DNA of 64,000 nucleotides from Luteibacter pinisoli (GTDB taxonomy: Bacteria; Pseudomonadota; Gammaproteobacteria; Xanthomonadales; Rhodanobacteraceae), in assembly GCF_006385595.1 (NCBI RefSeq), contig NZ_CP041046.1, positions 4,230,501 through 4,294,500 on the forward strand, read 5' to 3'. Position numbers and translations under genes: made by a program. The notes beneath the pieces are model-generated. The model searched no databases. It was not told where the DNA came from and worked only from the letters and a program-made list of their open reading frames with translations. Shown piece after piece: positions 41,810 through 50,850 of the stretch (the first letter of the stretch is position 1; every line of letters begins with the position of its first letter).

Positions 41810-43519
41810 TCAGTACTGATAGACGAGCTGGAAGCCCGTCGCTGGCCGCGCGGTCTGCAAGGCGCGACCGCCCTTGCCTGCCCACCCGGCAAATACATCG
41901 AAGTTCAAAGGGCCCGCGGCACCACGTACGCCGACGAAGGCGCCGCGAAGGGTCTTGTCCGGGAGGGCCTTGATGCTGGGGCCGCCGACATGGCCGCCAT
42001 CGATGCCGATGTAGGCCGCCGCGGGCAATGCACCCAGTGGGGCGCTGAGCGTGTTGCGCCAGTACCAGCCCTTCTCGCCGGCCAGGTTCTGCTCACCGTC
42101 GAAGCCTCTAACGCTGTAGCGACCCCCGACGGTGATGAACTCCGACGCGTACAGCACATCACCACTGTGCTGCGCCCGGAATTCGCTGGTCCACTGCAGC
42201 GGCGCGCCGCCCACGCTGAAGGGCAGCGTGAGCGAGGCATCAAGGATGCCCATGCGGTACTGGAAGGTCGGAACGCCGGCCGGGAGGTTCGCTGCATCGC
42301 GCTGCCCGCCAAGCGCACTCACGCCCTGGCGGCGCGCTACGCGCAGGTCGACCTGCGCACGCCCCACGTACTGCCGCTGTACCAACGCGAGTTCGGCCGT
42401 CGTAACGTGGCGCTTCTGGCTCGCCAGTTCGGTGCCTTCGATGAAGTTATGCGCGAGGCGCTTGCCGACGCGAAACTCCAGCGAGGTCTTGCCGTACGCC
42501 GTGCGGTGCAGCAGCCGTTGCAGCGTGAGATCCACGGAACGCGACTTGCCGCTTGATACGAAGATCTGCTGCGAGCCCACCACCGTCTGGTGGTAGTGGT
42601 AATCGTAGAGGCTGACAGTGGCCGACCCGTTGCCAAGCGGCACGGTGTAATTCGCGCTGTTGCCGCGCGTGCCGCGCCCGCGACCTGGGCTGACAGCGTG
42701 GTTGTAGCCCAGCGTAAGGACATCGTTGATGCGCAGGGGATTATCCAGCCCGAGCTGGACGCCACCCTGCAGGCGGCCTGTGGACCGTGACCCGGTGTCG
42801 TCCAGGGATGCGACGACATGCCAGGGCCGTGTGCGGCTGATGGACACCACAAGGTCGGACTCGCCGGGCAGGTCGCCCGGCGCGATATCAATGGTGACGT
42901 CCTGCGACGGCACGCGCTTGAACTGCTCGAGCCCTTGTTCGATATCGCGCAGGTTGAGCAACCCGCCGGCCCGCGACGGCAGCGCCGTCCGCCAGAACCC
43001 GCTCGCCGAGCCGGGCGCGAAGCGAATCGCGCGCACGGTACCGGGTACGAGCGTGAGCCTCAGGACGCCGGTGTGAATATCCTGCGGTGCGAGCCCGACA
43101 CGCGTGGTGACAAACCCACGGTCGATGATCAGGTCAGAGACGCGGCGTACGACCAGGTTGACCCCGTCGTGCCCCATGCAGCGGCCCACGTAGGACCGCA
43201 GATAGCGACGCGCGAAGTCGAACCCGTGGCCCGGGGCACCATCCAGCACGATGCCGGTGATGGGAAAGCAGTCGCCTTCGGCAGGCAGGTCGGTGCGGTG
43301 GAAGTCCGCGGGTGGCGCACTGCCCAGCCGAACCGACGGCTGGGCGCGCTGGTCGTCGCGCCACTTCGCTTCACGCTGGCTGCGCGCGCGGCGCTCCTGC
43401 GTGTCGATGTCCTCCAGCGCCACGGCGCCGACAGCGGAGGGTGCGCCGGCGAGCACCGCCACGGCACAGGCCATCGATGCGAGACCGCATCGGGTGTTGG
43501 CCATGTGGCGCCTGTTCAT
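41810..43519 (-). CDS. Two-partner secretion outer-membrane transporter (TpsB, ShlB/FhaC family)
   Basis: 569 residues. The signal peptide ends near AVGAVA. An N-terminal plug helix region rich in Arg/Gln, two POTRA domains (about 75-230, with GHDGVNLVVRRVSDLIIDRGFVTTRV) and a 16-strand Omp85 barrel follow, with the L6-loop motif VRGF (GGRYSVRGFDGEQ). It ends in FQLVYQY. It secretes TpsA across the outer membrane. The second ATG (43519) is 7 bases after AGGGA and is preferred over the one at 43522. First gene of the tps operon. Confidence 0.93.
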   Translation of the reverse strand: MNRRHMANTRCGLASMACAVAVLAGAPSAVGAVALEDIDTQERRARSQREAKWRDDQRAQPSVRLGSAPPADFHRTDLPAEGDCFPITGIVLDGAPGHGFDFARRYLRSYVGRCMGHDGVNLVVRRVSDLIIDRGFVTTRVGLAPQDIHTGVLRLTLVPGTVRAIRFAPGSASGFWRTALPSRAGGLLNLRDIEQGLEQFKRVPSQDVTIDIAPGDLPGESDLVVSISRTRPWHVVASLDDTGSRSTGRLQGGVQLGLDNPLRINDVLTLGYNHAVSPGRGRGTRGNSANYTVPLGNGSATVSLYDYHYHQTVVGSQQIFVSSGKSRSVDLTLQRLLHRTAYGKTSLEFRVGKRLAHNFIEGTELASQKRHVTTAELALVQRQYVGRAQVDLRVARRQGVSALGGQRDAANLPAGVPTFQYRMGILDASLTLPFSVGGAPLQWTSEFRAQHSGDVLYASEFITVGGRYSVRGFDGEQNLAGEKGWYWRNTLSAPLGALPAAAYIGIDGGHVGGPSIKALPDKTLRGAFVGVRGAAGPLNFDVFAGWAGKGGRALQTARPATGFQLVYQY

Positions 43520-43614
43520 CATAACGTCCCTGGTCGTGGTCACTTCGGGTCGAAGTGCTTCCGTGCCGGAGAATGTTATGGGTGCTGCCGGGGTGTTGCC
43601 TGTAGAAGGATTCT

Positions 43615-43641
43615 GAAAAATGAGTCGGATTTTTGCCCGAC
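43615..43641 (-). terminator. Probable terminator of the APC permease gene
   Basis: On the minus strand GTCGG, an 8-base loop, CCGAC, then TCATTTTTC (the A-run is at 43616-43620 on the plus strand). It lies between the permease stop and the tpsB start. Confidence 0.6.
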
Positions 43642-43673
43642 GCCCGTAGGGGAAACCCTAGGAGTGAGTGAGA

Positions 43674-45191
43674 TTATTCCTTGTTGAGCTTGCTATGCCG
43701 CACGCCATACGTGAAGTACACGATGAGCCCGATGATCATCCAGATCGCAAACCGCTCGAACGTGATCCACGGCAGGCCATAGATCAGCGCCAGCGAAAAC
43801 AGGATGCCCAGCGGCGCGACGAACCACACAGCCGGCGTCTTGAAATTGCGGTGCAGCTCCGGCTTGCGCACGCGCAGCACGAGCACCGAGGCGCAGATCA
43901 GGATGAACGCGCTGAGCGTGCCGATGTTCACCAGCTCCGCCACCTCGCCGATCGGCAGCAGGCCCGCGACGAGGGCGGTGAAGAGGCCGAGGATCATGGT
44001 CGGACGCGCCGGCGTGCCGTAGCGCGGATGCACCTTGGCGAACCAGGCCGGCAGCAGGCCGTCACGAGAAAGGGCAAACCAGATGCGCGCCGCGCCGAGC
44101 ATGAAGGCGAACAGCACGCTGACCACGCCGATGACGGCGGCGACGGCGATGATGTTGCTGATCCACGGCAGGCCGATGGCGTTGAACGCGTCGGACACCG
44201 AGGCTTCGCCACCCAGCGTCGAATAAGGAACGATGCCGGTGAGCACCAGCGAGACGGCGATATACAGCACCATCGCGACGGCCAGCGAGAGAAGCACCGC
44301 ACGCGGCAGGTCACGCTGCGGGTTCTTCGCTTCCTCGGCGGCGGTGGTCAGCGTGTCGTAACCGAACACCGCGAAGAACACCACGGAGGCGCCGGTGAGC
44401 ACGCCGTGCCAGCCAAAGTGCGCCGCGCCCTTGGCGTCGAGCACGCGCTCGGGGATGAACGGGTGCCAGTTGGCCGTGTTGATGTAGAACGCGCCCACGC
44501 CGATCACCAGCGCCACGCCCAGCACCTTGATCGCTACGATCAGCGTGTTCAGGCGCGCGCCCCACTCGGTGCGCATGGAAAGCAGGATGGCCACGAACAG
44601 GGAAATACCCGCGGCGATGATGTTGAAGCGGTGTCCGTCGGTGGGCGCGCTCACGGGATGCGCGAACGACACGCCCAGCGAGCCCATCCCCTGCTGCCAG
44701 TAATAGGCCATGGTGTCGGCGCTCATGCTCTTCTGCGCCCACTCCGGCAGGTGCACGCCTGCCGTCGCCAGCAACACCTGCACGTAGCCCGACCAGCCGA
44801 TGGCCACCACCGCCACCACCAGGGCGTATTCGAGCAGGAGATCCCAGCCGATGATCCAGGCCGCGCCTTCGCCCAGTACCGCGTAGCCGTAGGTATAGGC
44901 GCTGCCGGTGACCGGGATGAGCCCGGCGAATTCGGCGTAGCACAGGGCGGCGCAGGCACTGCCCAGGCCCGCGATGATGAAGCTGAGCGCCACCGCCGGG
45001 CCGGCGTTCATGGCGGCCTGCTGGCCGGCCAGGACGAAGATGCCCACGCCGATGATGCCGCCGATGCCGATGGCGGTGAGCTGCCACAGGCCCAGCACCC
45101 GGCGGAAATCCGTGCGGCTGCCGACTTCCGCCTGCAACTGCTCAACGGACTTGTGGCGGAGGAACCTGGCTAGCGACATGGGGGAATCCAC
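43674..45191 (-). CDS. APC-family amino-acid permease
   Basis: 505 residues, about 12-14 transmembrane helices. The family signature GIGGIIGVGIFVLAG in TM1, GSAYTYGYAVLGEGAAWIIGWDLLLEYAL in TM3-4, and FAVFGYDTLTTAAEEAKNPQRDLPRA in the TM6 region all match the cationic amino-acid transporter (CAT/YfnA) branch. It probably imports amino acids with protons; the specific substrate cannot be read. The start could be 45191 or the Met at 45179. Stand-alone, with a terminator downstream. Confidence 0.92.
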   Translation of the reverse strand: MDSPMSLARFLRHKSVEQLQAEVGSRTDFRRVLGLWQLTAIGIGGIIGVGIFVLAGQQAAMNAGPAVALSFIIAGLGSACAALCYAEFAGLIPVTGSAYTYGYAVLGEGAAWIIGWDLLLEYALVVAVVAIGWSGYVQVLLATAGVHLPEWAQKSMSADTMAYYWQQGMGSLGVSFAHPVSAPTDGHRFNIIAAGISLFVAILLSMRTEWGARLNTLIVAIKVLGVALVIGVGAFYINTANWHPFIPERVLDAKGAAHFGWHGVLTGASVVFFAVFGYDTLTTAAEEAKNPQRDLPRAVLLSLAVAMVLYIAVSLVLTGIVPYSTLGGEASVSDAFNAIGLPWISNIIAVAAVIGVVSVLFAFMLGAARIWFALSRDGLLPAWFAKVHPRYGTPARPTMILGLFTALVAGLLPIGEVAELVNIGTLSAFILICASVLVLRVRKPELHRNFKTPAVWFVAPLGILFSLALIYGLPWITFERFAIWMIIGLIVYFTYGVRHSKLNKE

Positions 45192-45275
45192 GGTATGACG
45201 AGTGACCGCGGATCATAGCGGGCGTGGGACCCCCTGTCGCCGAGCGCCCGCAGCAATCCCGTGTGGGGGAAGGCC

Positions 45276-46373
45276 TCAGCGGCCGTCCACGGCCTTCCGG
45301 CCCAGGGCGGGGTCATCAGTGAAAAAGGCATCGATGCCGGTGGCCAGGTAGGCGCGGATTTCCGCCACGGAGCCCGCCTCGTTGCGCGCCGCATCCCCCG
45401 CCCCGTCGCGGAAATCCGCGGCGAGGAAGTGGTTTTCCGGGCGGAAGGTGTACGGGTGGACCTCCAGGCCGGCCGCGTGGGCGTCATGGACCAGCGGCGC
45501 CACGGGGGCCAGCCGGCCGTCCTTCGCCAGCGGGATGATGCTGCGCGTGGAGGGGCCGATCGCGTCGGCGTAGCCACGGACGGCCTTCAGCCCGGCGGGG
45601 GTCATCATCTGCCCGTAGGTGAGCGAGGGCAGGTCCGCCGGGTGCTCGTCCGCCCCCTCCATCAGCTGGAGCAGGCGGATATTCGGATGGCTCGTGCCGA
45701 GCTTCCCGCGCAGATACTTCAGGTTGCCCACCTCGAACGACTGGATCTCCACCGGCGCCGTGCGGGTGTACGCATGGGCGGCGAGGGTCGCCAGCACGGC
45801 GTCTTCCATGGGCAGGCCGATGCCGCGGAAATACGTCGAGTGCTTGATCTCGGGAATGATCCCCAGCACCTTGCCGCGCGCCGACGCTTCCGCCGCGACG
45901 AACTCGATCATCTCGTCGAAGGTGGGCACGCTGAACTGGCCGTCGAACGCGGTATTCGCCTTGCGGATGTCCGCCAGGCGCTCGCGGGCCCGTAGCGTCT
46001 TCAGCTCCGCCAGCGTGAAATCCTCGGTGAACCAGCCGGTGATCTGCACGCCATCCACGGTTTTCGTGGTGCGCCGGCTGGCGAACTCGGGGTGGTTCGC
46101 CACATCGGTGGTACCGCTGATCTCATTCTCGTGGCGGATGACGAGCACGCCATCCTTCGTCGACACCAGGTCCGGCTCGACGAAGTCCGCGCCATCACGA
46201 ATGGCCACGGCGTAGGACGCCAGCGTGTGCTCGGGCCGCAGGGCGCTGGCCCCGCGGTGGCCGATCACCAGGACTTTCGCGGCGATGGGCCGGGCATCCA
46301 CGGCATGGGCAGTCATCGGCAGGGCTCCGCTCATCAGGGCAAGGAGAGCGAAGGATAGCGCCGTCGCCTTCAT
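45276..46373 (-). CDS. Glycerophosphodiester phosphodiesterase, periplasmic
   Basis: 365 residues with a signal peptide ending near THAVD (about 24). The GDPD catalytic site is complete: H39, R40 (IGHRGAS), E66 and D68 (VEPDLVSTKDG) and H81 (RHENE). It cleaves glycerophosphodiesters to glycerol-3-phosphate and an alcohol, as GlpQ does. Its ATG shares a base with the stop of the TonB receptor gene (TGATG), so uptake and cleavage of the phosphodiester are likely coupled. Confidence 0.94.
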   Translation of the reverse strand: MKATALSFALLALMSGALPMTAHAVDARPIAAKVLVIGHRGASALRPEHTLASYAVAIRDGADFVEPDLVSTKDGVLVIRHENEISGTTDVANHPEFASRRTTKTVDGVQITGWFTEDFTLAELKTLRARERLADIRKANTAFDGQFSVPTFDEMIEFVAAEASARGKVLGIIPEIKHSTYFRGIGLPMEDAVLATLAAHAYTRTAPVEIQSFEVGNLKYLRGKLGTSHPNIRLLQLMEGADEHPADLPSLTYGQMMTPAGLKAVRGYADAIGPSTRSIIPLAKDGRLAPVAPLVHDAHAAGLEVHPYTFRPENHFLAADFRDGAGDAARNEAGSVAEIRAYLATGIDAFFTDDPALGRKAVDGR

Positions 46374-48664
46374 CAGAAGTCCGCCGACAGGGTGACGAAG
46401 CTCTGCCGGGGCGCGCTGGCGTGGAAGGCCAGGGCGCGGCCCTGCGGGTCCGTGGCGGCGAAGGCGGTGAGGTTACTGGCGTAGCGGTGGTCGGTCAGGT
46501 TGGTGACGTTCAGCGCCAGGGTAAGGGCCTTCAGCTCGCCGATCGCTCCGAAGTCGTAGCTGGCGCCCGCATCAAACGAGGTGGCACCGGCGACGCTCTG
46601 GTCATTGGTATAGGTGTAGTAGCGCTTGCCGGTGTACTTGCCGCGCAGGCTCGCCGTCCACGGGCCGGTGGTGTAGCTCACCTCGCTGGCGAACATGCGC
46701 TTGGGCGTATCCACGGTCGTCTTGTCCTTCACCGGCACCACCACGCCATTGGCCACGTAGTTGTCATCGTACTTCGAACGGTTGAACGAGGCCGAGTTGT
46801 ACCACTGGAAGCCCTGCACCGGCTTCCAGATGAAGGTGAACTCCGCGCCGCGGCTGCTCACCGAACCGACGTTGACGAAGGCCGTGTTGCACTCGGGGCG
46901 CGTGCCCACCTCGATGCTGGGGCACGGATTGAGCGAGAGCAGGCGGTTGTCGAATTTCACGTCATACAGCGCCACGGAGGCTTCGTAGAATGAGCCCACG
47001 CTGCGGAAGCCGCCGTCGATGCTGCGCGACTGCTCCGGCTTCAGGCTGCTCTTGGTGCCATCGAAGGCAGCCTGCGACACCGACTGCGGGCCACCGGCGC
47101 CACCACCCTGGAAGGAGGCGATGTTCTTGGCGTAGGAGAGGAACAGCTCCTGCCCGGGTGACAGCTGCCACGCGAGGCCCGCCTGCGGCAGCAGCGCCTT
47201 CTGGGCCTTGAGCGTGCCCGTGGCGTACGGGCTTTCCACGCCCGGCAGTTCCACCGCCTTCATCGTGGTGTGCGGGCTCTTCACGCCGATGTCCACGGAC
47301 AGGCGATCATCGAAGGCCTTGAAGCTGTCCTGCAGGTAGGCCTGCTTGGTGGTGATGGTGTAGTCCTGCGCAAACAGGCGACGGTTCGGCCCCTGCAGGT
47401 AGTAGTTATCGCTGACCGGCCCGTCGATCCAGTAGAAGTTGCGTTCCACGTGGTGGTCGTTCTGCTCGTACCACACGCCGCCTTCGACGTGATGCGCACC
47501 CAAGTCCCAGCCCAGCGAGGCGATCGCGCCATTGCGGTTGATGGTGTAGTTGGTGCTGCGGATGCTGATCGGCAGTTCCTCCGCCGTACCGGGGAACGAC
47601 TTCTGCCCCGGCGACCACCAGTGGCCCTGGCCCGCATTTTCATGGTGGTACACCTGCGTGTGCAGCGTGCCGCCGTCGGCCACCGTGAAGTCGCCCGCCA
47701 CGTAGTAGAGGTCGTCACGACGCAGGGCGCGGCTCTGGTAGTACGCATCGTCGATGTTGTCCACGCCGCCCGAGAAGCCGCAGCGCGCATCCTTCACGCC
47801 ACCGATGGTGTACGCGGGTGCGCAGTACGCCGCGGCCAGCGCACGGTTCCAGTCCGGTGCATAGAGATTCCAGTCCCAGCCCAGGCCACGCTGCATGCCG
47901 CTCTTGGAGAGGTACGCGTAATCCGCCTGGCTGGTGCGCGAGGTATCGGCGAAGCCGGTGATGCGGTTGCCGTCGCCAAACTCGTACACGGCCTTGCCGT
48001 TGAACTGCTTGGTATCGGTCTTCGAGTTCGGCTGGGCCCACATGTCCGCGTCTGCCTTGACGCCGGAGAGGTACATGGAGAAGCCCTTGTAATCACCGGT
48101 GTCGATGCGCGCATAGGTGCGACGGTTGTGGTCGCTGCCGAAGGTCTGCGCGACCTTGCCGCCGAACTTCTTTGACGGATCGGCGGAGAAGTACTGGATG
48201 GTACCGCCGAGGTTGCTGGTGGAGGCGGTGCCCAGGGCGCCGATGCCTTCGGAGAGTTCCACGGTGGACATGTTCTCGGCGATCAGCGCACGCGAGATGT
48301 TCAGGCCGTTGTAGTTGCCATACGCGTTGTCGCCCAGCGGCAGGCCGTCCACCGTGTAGCCCAGGCGCGTGGTGTTGAAGCCACGCAGGGTGATGGTCTG
48401 TGACTCTTCGTTGGCACCGAAGGCGTCATTCGATTCCACGTTCACGCCGGGCAGGCGGTTGAGAATCTTCTGAGGGCTCGTGCCCGGCGGCAGCACTTTC
48501 TGGTCCTGCGGGACGATGCGCTGCACCTGGCGGGTTTCGCCCTGGCCAATGACCGACACCGCTTCCAGGTCCTGGGTTTTCGGCGGCGGGGCATCCTCGG
48601 CATGGACGGGGACGGCGAACGCGGCGGCAAGGGCGAGGAACAGGGCGGAGCGCATGGGCTTCAT
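46373..48664 (-). CDS. TonB-dependent receptor, probably for a phosphorylated compound
   Basis: 763 residues. Signal peptide (about 1-22), a TonB-box-like stretch (DLEAVSVIGQ), plug domain (PQKILNRLPGVNVESNDAFGANEESQTITLRGF as landmark, about 65-100) and a barrel ending ASAPRQSFVTLSADF with terminal Phe. It is the first gene of a two-gene operon with a glycerophosphodiesterase and is divergent from a nucleotide phosphodiesterase. A phospho-organic ligand (glycerophosphodiester, phytate-like or nucleotide) is therefore inferred. The start at 48664 is preferred over an upstream GTG at 48682. Confidence 0.9.
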   Translation of the reverse strand: MKPMRSALFLALAAAFAVPVHAEDAPPPKTQDLEAVSVIGQGETRQVQRIVPQDQKVLPPGTSPQKILNRLPGVNVESNDAFGANEESQTITLRGFNTTRLGYTVDGLPLGDNAYGNYNGLNISRALIAENMSTVELSEGIGALGTASTSNLGGTIQYFSADPSKKFGGKVAQTFGSDHNRRTYARIDTGDYKGFSMYLSGVKADADMWAQPNSKTDTKQFNGKAVYEFGDGNRITGFADTSRTSQADYAYLSKSGMQRGLGWDWNLYAPDWNRALAAAYCAPAYTIGGVKDARCGFSGGVDNIDDAYYQSRALRRDDLYYVAGDFTVADGGTLHTQVYHHENAGQGHWWSPGQKSFPGTAEELPISIRSTNYTINRNGAIASLGWDLGAHHVEGGVWYEQNDHHVERNFYWIDGPVSDNYYLQGPNRRLFAQDYTITTKQAYLQDSFKAFDDRLSVDIGVKSPHTTMKAVELPGVESPYATGTLKAQKALLPQAGLAWQLSPGQELFLSYAKNIASFQGGGAGGPQSVSQAAFDGTKSSLKPEQSRSIDGGFRSVGSFYEASVALYDVKFDNRLLSLNPCPSIEVGTRPECNTAFVNVGSVSSRGAEFTFIWKPVQGFQWYNSASFNRSKYDDNYVANGVVVPVKDKTTVDTPKRMFASEVSYTTGPWTASLRGKYTGKRYYTYTNDQSVAGATSFDAGASYDFGAIGELKALTLALNVTNLTDHRYASNLTAFAATDPQGRALAFHASAPRQSFVTLSADF

Positions 48665-48835
48665 CAAGATCGAACTCAACACGAAGGAAGCCGACGAGCG
48701 TGGAGCGCATGTATTTACGTTTGTTTACGGCTTTTCGACGGACGCCGGTTTGGTGACACACGTCGCATTTGTGGCAGTCGCGCAAAACTGCAACACTCCA
48801 TCCGAACAATGGCGCACCCCCAGACGGACCGGCCC

Positions 48836-50761
48836 ATGTCACTCCGCCAACGCCTCGCTGCCCTGCTCCTCCTGGCTTTTGCCGCCGAGGCTTCCGCTGC
48901 TCATCGTGTCATCGTCTTCGTCTGGGACGGCATGCGGCCGGACGCGATCAGCGAAGACGACACGCCGCATCTCGCGGCGCTGGTGAAGGAAGGCACGTTC
49001 TTCGCGGATAACCACGCGACGTACCCGACCTTCACCATGGTCAATGCATCGAGCTTCGCCACCGGTTCGTTCCCTGGCACCATCGGCTTCTTCGGCAACC
49101 GCTTCTGGGCCCCGGGCGCCAGCGGCTTCGATGCCAAGGGCGTGCCCAGCGACTTCGCCGCGCCGGTGTATACGGAAGACTATGCGGTGCTCCGCGCGCT
49201 GGACGACCACTGGCACCACGAGCTGCTGCAGGCGCCCACCCTGCTGGAACGCGCGCGGAAGAAGGGCCTGAAAACGGCCGTGGTCGGCAAGTCGGGCCCA
49301 GCGTTCCTGCAGGATATCCACGAAGGCGGCACGATCCTCGACGAGAACGTGGCCCTGCCGCTGGCCTTCGCCAAGAAGCTCTCAAAGGCCGGCTTCCCGC
49401 TGCCGGCCAACATCGTGCATGCGTACGACGCGGACCACTTCCAGCTTGAACCCGACAACGGCACGCCCACGGCCCAGCTCCCGCTGGTGACGCTGAAAGA
49501 CGGCAGCACCTCGGATGCCTCCGATGGCGCCGGCGCCCCGCCGACCGCGTCGAACGCGTACCTGATGAAGGCCTTCCTCGAGTACATCCTGCCGGTGGAG
49601 AAGCCCGACGTCAGCTTCGTCTGGCTGCGCAACCCGGATTCCACCGAGCACCAGTACGGCGTGGGCTCGCCGAATTTCCACCTTGCCCTGCGCGCGCAGG
49701 ACGAGCTGCTCGGCCAGCTGCAGGCCAAGCTGAAAGCGCTGGGCATGGACGGCGACACCGACCTGGTGATCGTCTCCGACCACGCGCACAGCAACGTGGC
49801 AGGCCCGCGCGACCTGTTCCCCCTGCGCCAGATCGCCGATGGCCGCGTCGGCCGCGTCGATAACGAATGGGGCTTCTCCAGCTCGGGCGCCATCCGCCTC
49901 GCCGACGAGATGACCCAGGCCGGTTTCACCGCGTTCGATGGCTTCGGCTGCATCTACGCACCGGTGATGTCCGGCGTCCTCGCCAACGGCAAGCCCCTGC
50001 ACCCCACGCGCTTCGACGACGATGGTCGCGTCTGCGGCAAGCCCGGCCCGTACACTACGCCCGCGTACAAAGTGCCAGCGGACCTGCCGAAGGACGCCTT
50101 CGTCATCGCCCCGAACGGTGGCAGCGAATACCTCTACCTGCCGTCGCACGATCGCGCCCAGGTGGAGAAGGCGGTGCGCTTCCTGCAGTCGCGCGAGATG
50201 TTCGGCGCCATCTTCGTCGATGCGCGCTACGGCAAGATCCCCGGCACCCTGCCGCTGGCCACCGTGCATCTGGCCAACAAGCGCGCACCGGACATCATCG
50301 CCAGCTACGACTTCGACGCGAACGCCGTGATCCAGGGCTTCCCCGGCACGGTGTACACCAGCATGAGCAACGAGCGCGGCATGCACGGCAGCTTCAGCCC
50401 GGTGGACGTGCACAACACCCTGCTGATGACCGGCCCCGACTTCCGCAAAAACCTGCGCAGCGAGCTGCCCAGCGGCAATGTCGACGTGGCGCCGACGCTG
50501 GCCGCCGTGCTCGGCATCGACCTGGGCAAGGCCGACGGCCGCGTGCTGCGCGAAGGCGTGGAAGGCCGCGACGGCGCGGGCCTTTCCGTGAAGGCCGCCG
50601 ACGTCACCACGGATAGCGCCACCAGGCTGGACGTACGCCGCGTCGACGGCACGCCCATGGGCCGCAGCACCTATCGCTTCATCCTGAAAACGAAGCAGCT
50701 GGACGATAACGGCAAGGTCTACACCTACTTCGACCAGGCCCGGGCCGAGCGCGGCCCGTGA
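48836..50761 (+). CDS. Secreted nucleotide pyrophosphatase/phosphodiesterase (alkaline-phosphatase superfamily)
   Basis: 641 residues with signal peptide ending near ASAAH. Metal and nucleophile motifs are visible: FVWDGMRPD (D31) and YPTFTMVN (nucleophile Thr about 67), then DSTEHQYG and SDHAHSN supplying Asp/His ligands, and GMHGSFSP late. This matches the NPP family, which hydrolyses nucleotide or phospho-ester substrates in the periplasm. An in-frame ATG at 48809 would add nine residues. Its neighbours (CpdB-like nucleotidase, GDPD, TonB receptor) form a phosphate/nucleotide scavenging group. Confidence 0.88.
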   Translation: MSLRQRLAALLLLAFAAEASAAHRVIVFVWDGMRPDAISEDDTPHLAALVKEGTFFADNHATYPTFTMVNASSFATGSFPGTIGFFGNRFWAPGASGFDAKGVPSDFAAPVYTEDYAVLRALDDHWHHELLQAPTLLERARKKGLKTAVVGKSGPAFLQDIHEGGTILDENVALPLAFAKKLSKAGFPLPANIVHAYDADHFQLEPDNGTPTAQLPLVTLKDGSTSDASDGAGAPPTASNAYLMKAFLEYILPVEKPDVSFVWLRNPDSTEHQYGVGSPNFHLALRAQDELLGQLQAKLKALGMDGDTDLVIVSDHAHSNVAGPRDLFPLRQIADGRVGRVDNEWGFSSSGAIRLADEMTQAGFTAFDGFGCIYAPVMSGVLANGKPLHPTRFDDDGRVCGKPGPYTTPAYKVPADLPKDAFVIAPNGGSEYLYLPSHDRAQVEKAVRFLQSREMFGAIFVDARYGKIPGTLPLATVHLANKRAPDIIASYDFDANAVIQGFPGTVYTSMSNERGMHGSFSPVDVHNTLLMTGPDFRKNLRSELPSGNVDVAPTLAAVLGIDLGKADGRVLREGVEGRDGAGLSVKAADVTTDSATRLDVRRVDGTPMGRSTYRFILKTKQLDDNGKVYTYFDQARAERGP

Positions 50762-50802
50762 CCCGCGGCACGACGGCGCCACGCGTGGGCGCCTGTCGCG
50801 GG
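50762..50802 (+). terminator. Nested hairpin, possible terminator
   Basis: CCCGCG (50762-50767) pairs with CGCGGG (50797-50802), enclosing GGCGCC/GGCGCC arms. Only ATTCT follows, so termination would be weak or Rho-assisted. Confidence 0.35.
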
Positions 50803-50850
50803 ATTCTGCTAGTTTCCGCCCCCTGATCCATCGATAAACGGACCCCCCGG

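Noticed and set aside
48665..48835. Pho box between the TonB receptor and the phosphodiesterase gene
   Set aside because: No pair of CTGTCAT-like repeats with 11-bp spacing can be seen; only loose TGTCA-like fragments.
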